This document shows positions 1 to 7,299 of a stretch of DNA of 64,000 nt, piece by piece; positions within the stretch are counted from its first letter, which is position 1; every line of letters begins with the position of its first letter. The translations under genes were made by a program, and so were the position numbers. The notes beneath the pieces were generated by a model that saw only the letters and a list, made by a program, of their open reading frames with translations, was not told the DNA's origin and ran no database searches. Origin of the DNA: a virus. The stretch spans positions 22,040 through 86,039 of the IMG/VR virus record IMGVR_UViG_3300020420_000721. One strand, written 5' to 3'.

Positions 1-105
1 GTAAAACAAATGGAAATCTTACAAGGACCAACAGTAAAATTAGCAAATTCAATTACGAAAAGAATTAAAAGACGTTCAATTAGTCTTGTAAAGAAAAACC
101 TTTAG
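1..105 (+). CDS. C-terminal end of an unidentified plus-strand gene (partial)
   Basis: An open plus-strand frame enters from the left edge and stops at TAG 103-105, giving 34 residues with a basic tail (ITKRIKRRSISLVKKNL). Its last 26 bases overlap the 3' end of the convergent DnaE-like gene. There is no domain to recognise and no start is visible. It could be the real end of a gene lying outside the window or a chance open frame. Confidence 0.35.
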   Translation, partial: VKQMEILQGPTVKLANSITKRIKRRSISLVKKNL

Positions 106-685
106 TCAACATATTTAATTGTAAAACAATCGCATGAGCATATGCAAACGCATGAGCTTTTTTAAAGTAATAATCGTCACCCTTTGGCTTGATCCATACT
201 TCATGTAAAATTGTATCCCAATCTTTATCTAATAGATATCTTTTTGCTGGACGGATTACTGCTAAAACTGCGGCTAATTGTTCTATATTTTGTGGTTTTA
301 GTTTCCTGACTATCTCAAAATGATTGTGTATATGGAATAACTGTTCAACTACTTCTTTATGTTCTAATAATTCCCACATGGGTTCCATGTCTAATAGTTC
401 ATCTAGTTGTTCTTTACTCTCTATATTTTTATAGATACTAACATTAAGAATATCTAATTTAAAATATCCTAGTTCTTCAGCTTCTTTATAATCAACTGTT
501 GACAAACCATTAAATGGATTTTCAGGAATCTTATGAAAATAAACACCTGTGTTATGTTTTCTAATCTTATTTTTTTCATTAATAGTTGCCGGAGTATGTT
601 TAATAAGTGTTAGTAACTTATTTCTATCTGCAACATCAATATCAATATCTGTATTAACTATCATATTTTTAAAATATTCCCACAA
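80..685 (-). CDS. DNA polymerase III alpha (DnaE)-like palm/finger fragment
   Basis: The 201-residue product reads like a miniature piece of bacterial DNA polymerase III alpha. The N-terminus has NTDIDIDVADR (residues 11-21), resembling the DnaE palm motif PDIDIDFADR that carries two catalytic aspartates. HNTGVYF is followed by GYFKLDILNV (about residues 73-82), resembling the DnaE segment with the third catalytic aspartate (KMDFLGL). Later KPQNIEQLAAVLAVIRP and KKAHAFAYAHAIVLQL resemble the finger motifs KPxxFEDLxAxxALxRP and KSHAxAYAxxxxQ. The PHP domain, thumb and beta-binding parts are missing, so it is about one sixth of a full enzyme. It is the last gene of the uvsW operon and starts inside the 3' end of the preceding gene. 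The resemblance is clear to the eye. Whether it polymerises DNA or is a non-catalytic relic or regulator is unknown. Confidence 0.6.
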   Translation of the reverse strand: MWEYFKNMIVNTDIDIDVADRNKLLTLIKHTPATINEKNKIRKHNTGVYFHKIPENPFNGLSTVDYKEAEELGYFKLDILNVSIYKNIESKEQLDELLDMEPMWELLEHKEVVEQLFHIHNHFEIVRKLKPQNIEQLAAVLAVIRPAKRYLLDKDWDTILHEVWIKPKGDDYYFKKAHAFAYAHAIVLQLNMLTKGFSLQD

Positions 686-1401
686 TAAGCCAAGTATATC
701 TTATACTGTTTTTCCATTTCTTCTGTATATATACATTCTAATTTACTACATAATTCTTTAATGTCAAGAGCAAATATATCAACCCATATGTCAGCTGGAT
801 ATGGATTTGAATTATCAGAAGCTATTTCCAATGCTTTTTCTTTATCTGCATCAGTTACGCATCTATCAAATCCCCAATGAAATGCACATTGTAACTTCCA
901 AAAAGGTATAGTATCTTCTTTAAAATAATCAGAATAAGTATCATACATATGTTTTTTATATGCTGGATCATCTTGATGATGATCGTGTATATGCATATCA
1001 AAGGCTCGTTTTGGATTAAGAATTATTCTTTCCATATAGTTTTTCCACCAATATTTAAATACTTTAGGCTTTCCTTTAATACCAAGTTTTATAGCAGGAG
1101 TTTCCCATGTATCACTATGCCACATACCATAACTTATTCCCCAAACACCAGGTTGATTTCCCGAAGCCATTATGTCATTTAGTTTATCAAAACTTGTTTG
1201 ACTTTCCTGTATTTCAATCCATTTATGTGACCAGTGTTCTGGATCTGCATTATGATTATCCCAAGGATCACTCTGTGTTGAAGTTAACTGTTCTTCATTA
1301 CATAAAAAATTATTTGTTTTATAAGAAGGACTTTGTTCAAGAATCCATCCAAGTATTCCTACCTCTGCTCCAAATGTTCCGTAGACGTGTACATTTTTCA
1401 T
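661..1401 (-). CDS. conserved phage protein of unknown function (246 aa)
   Basis: I chose the ATG at 1401 (MKNVHVYGTFGAEVGILGW). It overlaps the stop of the upstream zinc-finger gene as ATGA, a usual sign of translational coupling, and AGGCAGGAA lies just upstream. The longer open frame to 1437 begins at a non-ATG codon. The N-terminus (VHVYGTFGAEVGILGWIL) could be a beta-strand-loop-helix start. The rest is rich in Trp and His (KYWWKNYMER, DMHIHDHHQDD, AFHWGFDRC). No convincing family match was recognised. It lies between the zinc-finger gene and the DnaE-like gene in the early uvsW operon, so a DNA-related job is only a guess from context. Confidence 0.7.
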   Translation of the reverse strand: MKNVHVYGTFGAEVGILGWILEQSPSYKTNNFLCNEEQLTSTQSDPWDNHNADPEHWSHKWIEIQESQTSFDKLNDIMASGNQPGVWGISYGMWHSDTWETPAIKLGIKGKPKVFKYWWKNYMERIILNPKRAFDMHIHDHHQDDPAYKKHMYDTYSDYFKEDTIPFWKLQCAFHWGFDRCVTDADKEKALEIASDNSNPYPADIWVDIFALDIKELCSKLECIYTEEMEKQYKIYLAYCGNILKI

Positions 1402-2072
1402 TTCATTCCTGCCTCTTCTAATACTTTTCCAACCCAATTATAATCTTCTGGACGTCTTTTAATTATACTTTTCCAACTGTCTGGATCAATATAATCTAAT
1501 ACCATATTAATCTGTTCTTGGTTAAGTTTACTAATTAATGATTCAGCCTGTGAACTTGAATATATAAGCCATGGACTAATCTTGCCACTACAAATATGAA
1601 ATACTGCTACATTAGTTGGCACCTGAATAAAATAATTACTCCATTCTGTATTGTTTTGTTCACCCCATTCACGTAGAAATAATATAGTTCTTTCTAATGC
1701 TCTATCTGCTGATTCTCTCTTTAATCTAGATTTGATCCATGTTTTAAAATGTGTATCTCTACCCCAATGATCTAGTTTTACTTGATTCTTTAGTAAATAT
1801 TCTGTAAAATCTGAGATATCATCAACACGTAAATCTTCACAATAAGTTCCAAACTTACAGAATGCTGAATAATATTGACTACCTACAAAGTCATCATATG
1901 TTTTATCTGCTTTAGAATTTGTACCAATCTTATAAAATAGTTGATATGCTCTGAAACCTAATTGAACTGATTTATCATTTTTCTGTAAATGTCTACGTTT
2001 TGGTTCACACGTATGGACTGCCAGAGTATTTTCTCTTTTAAATTCTCTTCCACAATATTCACATTTAAACAT
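1398..2072 (-). CDS. zinc-finger protein, early operon (224 aa)
   Basis: The first 25 residues hold a classical-looking finger, with Cys at 4 and 7 and His20/Cys22 in the second half (FKCEYCGREFKRENTLAVHTC). The spacing fits a C2H2/C2HC zinc finger. It is followed by a basic stretch (EPKRRHLQK) and then about 190 residues of mixed helical sequence with no family I can name. The finger and basic patch suggest nucleic-acid binding; that is inference. The start codon touches the stop of the cupin gene (2072) and its stop overlaps the next start as ATGA, so it is translated within the uvsW operon. Confidence 0.75.
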   Translation of the reverse strand: MFKCEYCGREFKRENTLAVHTCEPKRRHLQKNDKSVQLGFRAYQLFYKIGTNSKADKTYDDFVGSQYYSAFCKFGTYCEDLRVDDISDFTEYLLKNQVKLDHWGRDTHFKTWIKSRLKRESADRALERTILFLREWGEQNNTEWSNYFIQVPTNVAVFHICSGKISPWLIYSSSQAESLISKLNQEQINMVLDYIDPDSWKSIIKRRPEDYNWVGKVLEEAGMK

Positions 2073-2413
2073 TAATGATTTCGTTTCCCATCAAATACAC
2101 AGACAAAATAACAACCATCTTTACCTGCATGAACCCTATGAAAGAATCCATCTTTTATTAAAACTATACTGCCAGGTTCAACATCATGTATTATCTTTTC
2201 TGCGTTTGGACTAATTAATTCTATTTTACCTTCACCTTTAACAAAATAGTAAACTTCTTCTTGTCCACTATGTGCATGACCCGTAGTACTCTTTCCAGGT
2301 TTGAGATCAGTACTACTTAACACTAAATTGTTAAGAGTCTTGTTGTCTTTTAATGTATATGTTTCATTATCTTTTATGACATCTCCTCCGATGTCTAGTA
2401 CGTTTAATTTCAT
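2072..2413 (-). CDS. small cupin-fold protein (113 aa)
   Basis: A single cupin domain fills the protein. Motif 1 is GHAHSGQEEVYYFVKGEG (residues 45-62), with His46, His48 and Glu52/53 as metal ligands. Motif 2 is PGSIVLIKDGFFHRVHAG, with His92. The family binds Fe, Mn, Ni or Zn and includes isomerases, dioxygenases and sugar-binding proteins. Nothing here fixes the substrate. The start at 2413 overlaps the end of the gp62-like gene by 4 nt, so it is co-translated with replication genes. That is an odd neighbour for a cupin but common in marine T4-like phages. Confidence 0.82.
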   Translation of the reverse strand: MKLNVLDIGGDVIKDNETYTLKDNKTLNNLVLSSTDLKPGKSTTGHAHSGQEEVYYFVKGEGKIELISPNAEKIIHDVEPGSIVLIKDGFFHRVHAGKDGCYFVCVFDGKRNH

Positions 2414-2877
2414 TTGAATAACTTTTTTACTTCCTTTAATTCCATACCATGTTGTAACATAAGATCCTGTATTTCCTCTTTTGGTGTCAAAGAAATATAT
2501 AGATCACACTCATCATCATTCCATTCAGGATTTTGTTCCTTTACCCATTTTAAAACCTTATTGTCCTTACCACGTTTGCCTGGAGCAAGCCACGGATGAA
2601 ATTGTGCTTTACCTAAGCCTACTACTTGCATTAATTTAAATTGTAATTCAGGATGTGTTCTAAGAATATTAGAATGTGTATTAACTAATTCATTTGTCCA
2701 TTCAATGTAATGTGTTTCAAAGTCTTTAATACTATGTTTGACACTACTTAGATATCTAGTGAGTACCCAGATATTAAGACTTTTCTTTTCTTCATCAGTA
2801 AGACTATTGTACCACGTTCTATTCTTAGTATCAATAGCCTGCATTTCAGTTTTAATTGTTAGTGTAGCTTTATTCAT
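2410..2877 (-). CDS. 62: gp62-like clamp-loader small subunit
   Basis: The 155-residue protein has the layout of the small, non-ATPase clamp-loader subunit of T4-like phages. An N-terminal helical part (EKKSLNIWVLTRYLSS) resembles the YSxFMVENAxSxFPE part of T4 gp62. The central segment KAQFHPWLAPGKRGKDNKVLKW resembles AHFNYLMAAVPRGKRYGKW, and the C-terminus ends in a basic helix (KEVKKLFK). In T4, gp62 works with the gp44 ATPase to load the gp45 clamp. Neither gp44 nor gp45 is in this window. It lies two genes downstream of uvsW and overlaps the cupin gene by 4 nt. The similarity is judged by eye and is moderate, so a different small replication protein remains possible. Confidence 0.55.
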   Translation of the reverse strand: MNKATLTIKTEMQAIDTKNRTWYNSLTDEEKKSLNIWVLTRYLSSVKHSIKDFETHYIEWTNELVNTHSNILRTHPELQFKLMQVVGLGKAQFHPWLAPGKRGKDNKVLKWVKEQNPEWNDDECDLYISLTPKEEIQDLMLQHGMELKEVKKLFK

Positions 2878-3378
2878 TTACCATATCTCATTTATAGATA
2901 ATTGCTCTGGAACCTTATTTGCTTCTTTAATAAACAATGCACATGGAGGATTTGCTCCATCACATAATGGCACAACCAAAAAATGTCCAAATTTTAATTT
3001 AGGAGCATACCATTTATAATCAGTATATACGTTTTCTATTGAAACGTCAAGATATGAAGGGTTATACCCTTTAATTGGATTAATAACAAAGGCTGTAAAT
3101 CCTCTATCATTAAGACTCATTAAACTTACTACTTCTGGTTCCCCAACTTCTGCATCACTGATAACGATACTCCAGTCTAACGGCACTTGTATTTTATATT
3201 CACCTATAGTCATAACTGCCGCTGGGCTATAGAAGCTCTCTAAGAATACTAAAGGAATAAAATAGTAATCTATGTTTCCTGGATTTGAATAGTCTAATAT
3301 ACCATATCTTAAATCTTCTACTTGTTCAGGAACTTCATCTAATTCATAGGTGACGTTTTCTGCTGTCAATATTTTCAT
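2878..3378 (-). CDS. conserved T4-like phage protein of unknown function (166 aa)
   Basis: The 166-residue protein begins MKILTAENVTYELDEVPE, runs through GILDYSNPGNIDYYFIPLVFLESF and ends KEANKVPEQLSINEIW. I recall closely similar proteins next to uvsW-type helicase genes in marine T4-like phages, but none has a known function. The sequence is beta-rich, soluble and mildly acidic. Its start overlaps the uvsW stop by 4 nt, so the two are translationally coupled. That position argues for a role around DNA replication or repair, by inference only. Confidence 0.75.
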   Translation of the reverse strand: MKILTAENVTYELDEVPEQVEDLRYGILDYSNPGNIDYYFIPLVFLESFYSPAAVMTIGEYKIQVPLDWSIVISDAEVGEPEVVSLMSLNDRGFTAFVINPIKGYNPSYLDVSIENVYTDYKWYAPKLKFGHFLVVPLCDGANPPCALFIKEANKVPEQLSINEIW

Positions 3379-4826
3379 TTATAATTAACCTTTTCTATAC
3401 TGAATGGATAGTTCGCCTCCTTGTAAAATCGTTTACGTTCAGTTAAATGTTTTTTCGAATATTTCGCACTAGACGTTATATCCCAAATCTCGACATGGTC
3501 CTTATCTTTTGCCTTACGAACTCCACGTCCTATACTTTGTATTACTCTTACAAAACTTTTACCAGGCTCAATGAGAACAAGATTAAAAATACGAGGTATA
3601 TTAATACCCACAGAGGCAACGCCGTATGTAGCGATAACCACATGATTAGTTCCTTCATTAATCTCATCATATGCATCTTTCCTATCTGTTGTTTTCATAA
3701 CCCCACTAACAAATTGAGCATCAGGAAGATACTCAATTAGTAATTCACCAGCTTTAATTCTATCAACTAAAACTAAAGTGTTTCCGCTATCAGATATTCT
3801 TTTTATCAATTGGCTGATATATTGCATTCTAATTTTATCTGTAGTCAAGTATGTCAATTCAGTTTGATAATTATTATATACGGCTGTTTCCAGCATTTGG
3901 ATAACATTTACATGACATTTAGATAAAACTCCTTTATCTTGTAATTCACTTGCTCCTAATCTGTGTGTTACTTCACCTAAACTAGAAATAAGTCCACATT
4001 GTTCATATTCTTCTTTTGGTATTGTACCAGTTAGTCCCCAACGTAAGGGAACGTTAGAAAAATCTTTAGTTAACAATTCTTTTAACACCTCGGCTTTTGC
4101 CTGATGTACTTCATCTACTATTACACAAACAACATCTTCAGCAAAATCCTGTAGACTGAATTCTGATTGTGCTTCTCTAAATTTCTTTTTAATTTGATTT
4201 AAACTTTGCCAAGTACAAATTGTGTGAGTTTTTCCAAAATCTTTTCTATCACCAAAATATACTCCAACATCTAATCCCATATTTTTATAGTCTTCATAAG
4301 TTTGTGTTACAAGACTTTTATTAGGAACAATAACAATAGTTCTACCATACTGTTCTACTTGATGACTAAGAGCGGCTGTGATAAGTGTTTTACCTGCACC
4401 TGTAGCAATTTCTTGTAAACAGTGAGGAGTAGCCAGATATTTGTTAATAACTTCTACTTGATAATCTCTTAACTCTATAGGTTGTCCTTCTGCAGGATGT
4501 CCTTTAGGCCATGATATTTCTTTATATGTGTCTTTTGTAATTTCTGGAAAATCCCAAGTATATTGTTTTCTATTATCTACAATAACTGGTTCATATCCTG
4601 CATCTATTATAGTTGGTAATATCTTTTCTAATAGATTAATAAATGTAACCCCACCTACTGTGAAATAACTGATGCAACCGTCCCAACGTCCTAACTTATA
4701 GGCTGGTACATGATAAGCATAAGGCAGAAAGAACTTTAGTTTCTTTTCACACTTTCTCCTAGTGTCAAGATCCAAGCCCTCAACCTTACAATTTACCTCA
4801 TCTTTCAGAATTATCTCACATCTCAT
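3375..4826 (-). CDS. uvsW: UvsW-like superfamily 2 helicase
   Basis: UvsW unwinds branched DNA and R-loops during T4 recombination-dependent replication. This 483-residue protein has all the SF2 helicase motifs. Walker A is ATGAGKT (141-147), the DEVH box is at 238-241, motif III reads GLTGT, and motif VI reads QSIGRGVRKAKD. About 110 N-terminal residues precede the helicase core, as in T4 UvsW, where they bind DNA. A sigma70 promoter (TTGACA, 16 nt, TATAAT) ends 7 nt upstream of the ATG, so transcription probably starts at or next to the start codon. It heads an operon running down to the DnaE-like gene. Confidence 0.9.
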   Translation of the reverse strand: MRCEIILKDEVNCKVEGLDLDTRRKCEKKLKFFLPYAYHVPAYKLGRWDGCISYFTVGGVTFINLLEKILPTIIDAGYEPVIVDNRKQYTWDFPEITKDTYKEISWPKGHPAEGQPIELRDYQVEVINKYLATPHCLQEIATGAGKTLITAALSHQVEQYGRTIVIVPNKSLVTQTYEDYKNMGLDVGVYFGDRKDFGKTHTICTWQSLNQIKKKFREAQSEFSLQDFAEDVVCVIVDEVHQAKAEVLKELLTKDFSNVPLRWGLTGTIPKEEYEQCGLISSLGEVTHRLGASELQDKGVLSKCHVNVIQMLETAVYNNYQTELTYLTTDKIRMQYISQLIKRISDSGNTLVLVDRIKAGELLIEYLPDAQFVSGVMKTTDRKDAYDEINEGTNHVVIATYGVASVGINIPRIFNLVLIEPGKSFVRVIQSIGRGVRKAKDKDHVEIWDITSSAKYSKKHLTERKRFYKEANYPFSIEKVNYK

Positions 4827-4833
4827 ATTGTTT

Positions 4834-4861
4834 ATTATACAGGTATTACCATAATTGTCAA
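4834..4861 (-). promoter_or_regulatory. sigma70-type early promoter of uvsW
   Basis: On the minus strand TTGACA (4861-4856), a 16-nt spacer and TATAAT (4839-4834) form a near-consensus host promoter. The -10 box ends 7 nt before the uvsW ATG, so the predicted start site falls on the A of the ATG and no ribosome binding site fits in the transcript. Confidence 0.8.
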
Positions 4862-4903
4862 TGTATTTAACCGTCTAGAACCGGTTTTAGAATAAAAAAG
4901 TAG

Positions 4904-4930
4904 AAAAAAAGGCCCACCGAAGTGGGCCTT
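4904..4930 (-). terminator. rho-independent terminator of the AAA ATPase gene
   Basis: On the minus strand a perfect 7-bp stem GGCCCAC/GTGGGCC with a TTCG tetraloop is followed by seven T residues. It lies 18 nt past the AAA gene stop and just upstream of the uvsW promoter, separating the two units. Confidence 0.9.
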
Positions 4931-4948
4931 CCAAGTTAAAAGGGGGAG

Positions 4949-5800
4949 TTAGACCCTTTTCATGCAAGTTGCTTGAACCATTGCCTGCCATTTAGCTGAC
5001 ATTGACTTCTTAAGATCAGCAACCTTACAAACCATTCTTAAGGATATTTCTCTCATCCTATCCTTATTATCGAAGATGTAATCTAGAATTTCCTGTTCCT
5101 CTTCTTTACTGAACTGGTATTCTTTAAGCATACCATCAGCAACAATTTGTTTACATCTTAGCATTTTCTCCCTAGTAGTATCCATTGTCAAATCCAAATA
5201 GTGACATCTTGACATAATAGCATCTAGGTGATCTTTAATTTTACCTCTAACATTATCAAATTTAAGGTTAGTAATAAAAATAACTGAACCATTAAATTCG
5301 AAAGTATCAGGAATACCTTCACGTCTTAGTAAAGAGGAATCTGTGTTCCAGCTTAACTTTCTTTTCTTACTTGAGTCTAAAGCCGCCTTAAGTAAGTTCA
5401 ATGAAGTCTCATCATATAGTACTGTATCACAATCATCAAGTACTAGAACATTAGACTTATCTGAATATGTGTAAAGTAACTTGTACAAACCAATTGCACT
5501 AGCGGCACCTTTTTCAATAGCAAACCTAAGTTTGTTACCAGCAAGTTTGTCAAACAAGTTATTCTTTTCTAAAACTTCTTCAACACCAAAACTTTTACCA
5601 ACACCTGGAGGGCCAGTTACTACCATACCTCTAACAACACCATCTATTGAAGCCTGTGTCATTTCAGTTAGTATTTCAAATCTATCTCTCAATCGAGAAA
5701 TAATCTGTTCATCTGTTTCTTTTGGATTATCAACTGCTTGGTTGACTACCTCTAAAAGAACCTCACCTTTTTTATTTTTTCTTTGTAGCTTGGTTTTCAT
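4949..5800 (-). CDS. AAA-family ATPase (283 aa), early
   Basis: A P-loop ATPase of the AAA type. Walker A is GPPGVGKS (63-70), Walker B is VLVLDDCD (about 118-125), and a sensor-1-like strand VIFITN precedes a region ending SRCHYLDL. The 50 N-terminal residues are basic then acidic, and the C-terminus is a helical lid. It is not the gp44 clamp loader: the usual gp44 N-terminus and RFC-box features are absent and it is shorter. Similar proteins are common in marine T4-like phages without assigned function. It is transcribed alone, with its own early promoter and a strong terminator, which suggests a job needed in quantity early in infection. SD AGGAG lies upstream of the ATG. Confidence 0.85.
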   Translation of the reverse strand: MKTKLQRKNKKGEVLLEVVNQAVDNPKETDEQIISRLRDRFEILTEMTQASIDGVVRGMVVTGPPGVGKSFGVEEVLEKNNLFDKLAGNKLRFAIEKGAASAIGLYKLLYTYSDKSNVLVLDDCDTVLYDETSLNLLKAALDSSKKRKLSWNTDSSLLRREGIPDTFEFNGSVIFITNLKFDNVRGKIKDHLDAIMSRCHYLDLTMDTTREKMLRCKQIVADGMLKEYQFSKEEEQEILDYIFDNKDRMREISLRMVCKVADLKKSMSAKWQAMVQATCMKRV

Positions 5801-5831
5801 TTTAACTCCTTTTGTTTAACTTATATATACT

Positions 5832-5860
5832 ACTCTATACTAAGATGCCTTACTTGTCAA
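5832..5860 (-). promoter_or_regulatory. early promoter of the AAA ATPase gene
   Basis: Minus-strand TTGACA (5860-5855) follows a T-rich run (AACTTTTTTC) like an UP element. The -10 is weak (TAGAGT at 17 nt, or TATAGA at 15 nt). The spacer contains TAAG..CTTA and is nearly identical to the spacer of the promoter at 7209-7237, as is the whole leader down to the ribosome binding site. Confidence 0.7.
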
Positions 5861-5930
5861 GAAAAAAGTTGATCTATAACCCCTTGATTTTACTGACTTT
5901 TCGAAAAAAGTTGAAAAAGATTTCACTTTT

Positions 5931-6632
5931 TTATGCATCTAGTACCTTAACTCTGTTAAACATTGTCTCTTTACAACGTGTATATTTGCTAATTTCGTGT
6001 TTATTGACTGTACCACGAATCTTAATAATCTTCCCATCTAGTATATCACTAAGATCTGGTTGATCTCTCCACCAAAACTTAATAACATCTTCCTTATTAT
6101 GGACAGTAGTAATCATATATACACTACTACTCTGGATAAACTTTACATCAATAACTTCAACTTCAATATCATAACGTTTACGAGCATCACCAAAAAACTT
6201 ACTAGAAGCACGTAACTTTTCATAACGATCTTCAACTTCTGCACGTTTACGATCTATATTATGCATATGAGGCAAACTTGCTAGAACACTAACATGAAAG
6301 TTTGAAAGCTCTGGAGCATTTAAAGCATCAGCAAGACCTTTTTCAAAACTTTTTAGTTCACCACCAAACTTCTTCATCATAAGTTTTCCATTAAACTTAT
6401 CTACAATAGACTTGGCATCTTCCATAAATGTATCTGCACGTGAACCATTTTCAACTAGTTCATTAATAACTGTTTTGTTATCTTTAATAACAGTTTTCTT
6501 ATCACCATCAACTTTAGTATAACCCTCGCCACTACGAATAAATCCTTGTTTACGATAAACCTGAAGAGCAAGAGCAGTGATATCCATTGCTGAATAGTCA
6601 GAAAATTTATTAGTCTTTTTATTTTTAGGCAT
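5931..6632 (-). CDS. conserved phage protein with possible OB-like C-terminal domain
   Basis: I take the ATG at 6632 (MPKNKKTNKF) because GGAG lies 6 nt upstream; in-frame ATGs at 6638 and 6644 are also possible. The 233-residue protein has a basic N-terminus and a helical middle (about 60-150). The C-terminus reads GKIIKIRGTVNKHEIS then YTRCKETMFNRVKVLD. That last pattern (strand, charged turn, KxT..NRVKV) recurs in phage single-strand-binding or nuclease-associated OB-like domains, so nucleic-acid binding is a reasonable inference. It overlaps the 66-residue gene upstream by 8 nt. Function not known. Confidence 0.72.
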   Translation of the reverse strand: MPKNKKTNKFSDYSAMDITALALQVYRKQGFIRSGEGYTKVDGDKKTVIKDNKTVINELVENGSRADTFMEDAKSIVDKFNGKLMMKKFGGELKSFEKGLADALNAPELSNFHVSVLASLPHMHNIDRKRAEVEDRYEKLRASSKFFGDARKRYDIEVEVIDVKFIQSSSVYMITTVHNKEDVIKFWWRDQPDLSDILDGKIIKIRGTVNKHEISKYTRCKETMFNRVKVLDA

Positions 6633-6825
6633 TTTCATCTCCATTCCTTTTCATAAGAGCTTTCCAATCCTCATATGGGATATACATATCTGTATCTGGA
6701 TCATAATATGATCCTTCTGTGGCATCATAATATACTACTTTGCCAGCGGCAGTTTGGAAAGGACCCTCAAGTCCTTGCCTTGCTACATATTTCTTTGGGA
6801 TATCTGGAAGGATATAGTAACCCAT
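6625..6825 (-). CDS. small conserved protein (66 aa)
   Basis: The start is placed at the ATG at 6825 (MGYYILPDIPKKYV), which has AGGAG about 9 nt upstream, rather than at the longer frame beginning at 6867. The sequence is rich in Tyr and Asp (VVYYDATEGSYYDPDTDMYIPYEDW), typical of small acidic proteins of T4-like marine phages. It has no membrane segment or cysteines. It sits between the 112-residue gene and the OB-like gene in one early operon. Function unknown. Confidence 0.7.
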   Translation of the reverse strand: MGYYILPDIPKKYVARQGLEGPFQTAAGKVVYYDATEGSYYDPDTDMYIPYEDWKALMKRNGDENA

Positions 6826-6839
6826 TAAACAATCTCCTA

Positions 6840-7178
6840 TTAGTTTAAGTAAAGTGGACCTGTCCATCTAACAGTATATCCACCATCTAAAATGTTACCT
6901 CTTGGGGCATTCATAGCAGGTGCATTCCAACCTGCGGCTTTTAGGATATCACCTTTTCTAAATTTTGGATGATTATCTGTAGCAACAATAAAACCCCAAA
7001 CACTGTTTTCTCTGATAATTTTAATGTATTTCTTACCCTGCTTCACTTGAACATTATCATAAAAATTATCTAATACACCTTGGCTATATGAACTAATTTC
7101 CCTTTTGCCATTCTGTGTAGTCCAGTTTTCGTAATCTTTTTTGATATCTGCTAAAAGTGTGTCTATTTGGTTTTGCAT
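6840..7178 (-). CDS. conserved early protein (112 aa)
   Basis: First gene of a short early operon. Residues 1-50 look helical (IDTLLADIKKDYENW). The C-terminal half is beta-rich with Trp and Gly (VWGFIVATD, GDILKAAGWNAPAMNAPRGNI). I recognise it as a small protein seen widely in T4-like marine phages, with no known activity. An AGGAG ribosome binding site and a leader shared word-for-word with the AAA ATPase gene precede it, so the two units are probably controlled together. Confidence 0.75.
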   Translation of the reverse strand: MQNQIDTLLADIKKDYENWTTQNGKREISSYSQGVLDNFYDNVQVKQGKKYIKIIRENSVWGFIVATDNHPKFRKGDILKAAGWNAPAMNAPRGNILDGGYTVRWTGPLYLN

Positions 7179-7208
7179 TGTAACTCCTTTTGTTTAACTT
7201 ATACTCTT

Positions 7209-7237
7209 ATAATATAGTAAGATGTCTTACCTGTCAA
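7209..7237 (-). promoter_or_regulatory. early promoter with palindromic spacer
   Basis: Minus-strand TTGACA (7237-7232), a 17-nt spacer and TATTAT (7214-7209). The spacer holds a perfect inverted repeat GTAAGA-CA-TCTTAC (7217-7230) between the two boxes, a place where a bound repressor would block RNA polymerase. It drives the 112-residue gene. Confidence 0.8.
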
Positions 7238-7250
7238 GAAAAAAGTTCGA

Positions 7251-7278
7251 TAAAAAAGCCAATAAAATCAAGGCCTTT
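7251..7278 (-). terminator. terminator of the radical SAM/PLP/DadA operon
   Basis: On the minus strand AAAGGCC and GGCTTTT pair (one G-U) around an 11-nt loop and lead into a T-run. It lies about 20 nt past the stop of the 2OG oxygenase gene and just before the next early promoter. Confidence 0.6.
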
Positions 7279-7299
7279 CAAAAAAAGTTGAAAAAAAGT

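Noticed and set aside
4949-5800. Calling the AAA ATPase clamp loader gp44
   Set aside because: Length and motifs outside the Walker boxes do not match gp44, even though a gp62-like gene is nearby.
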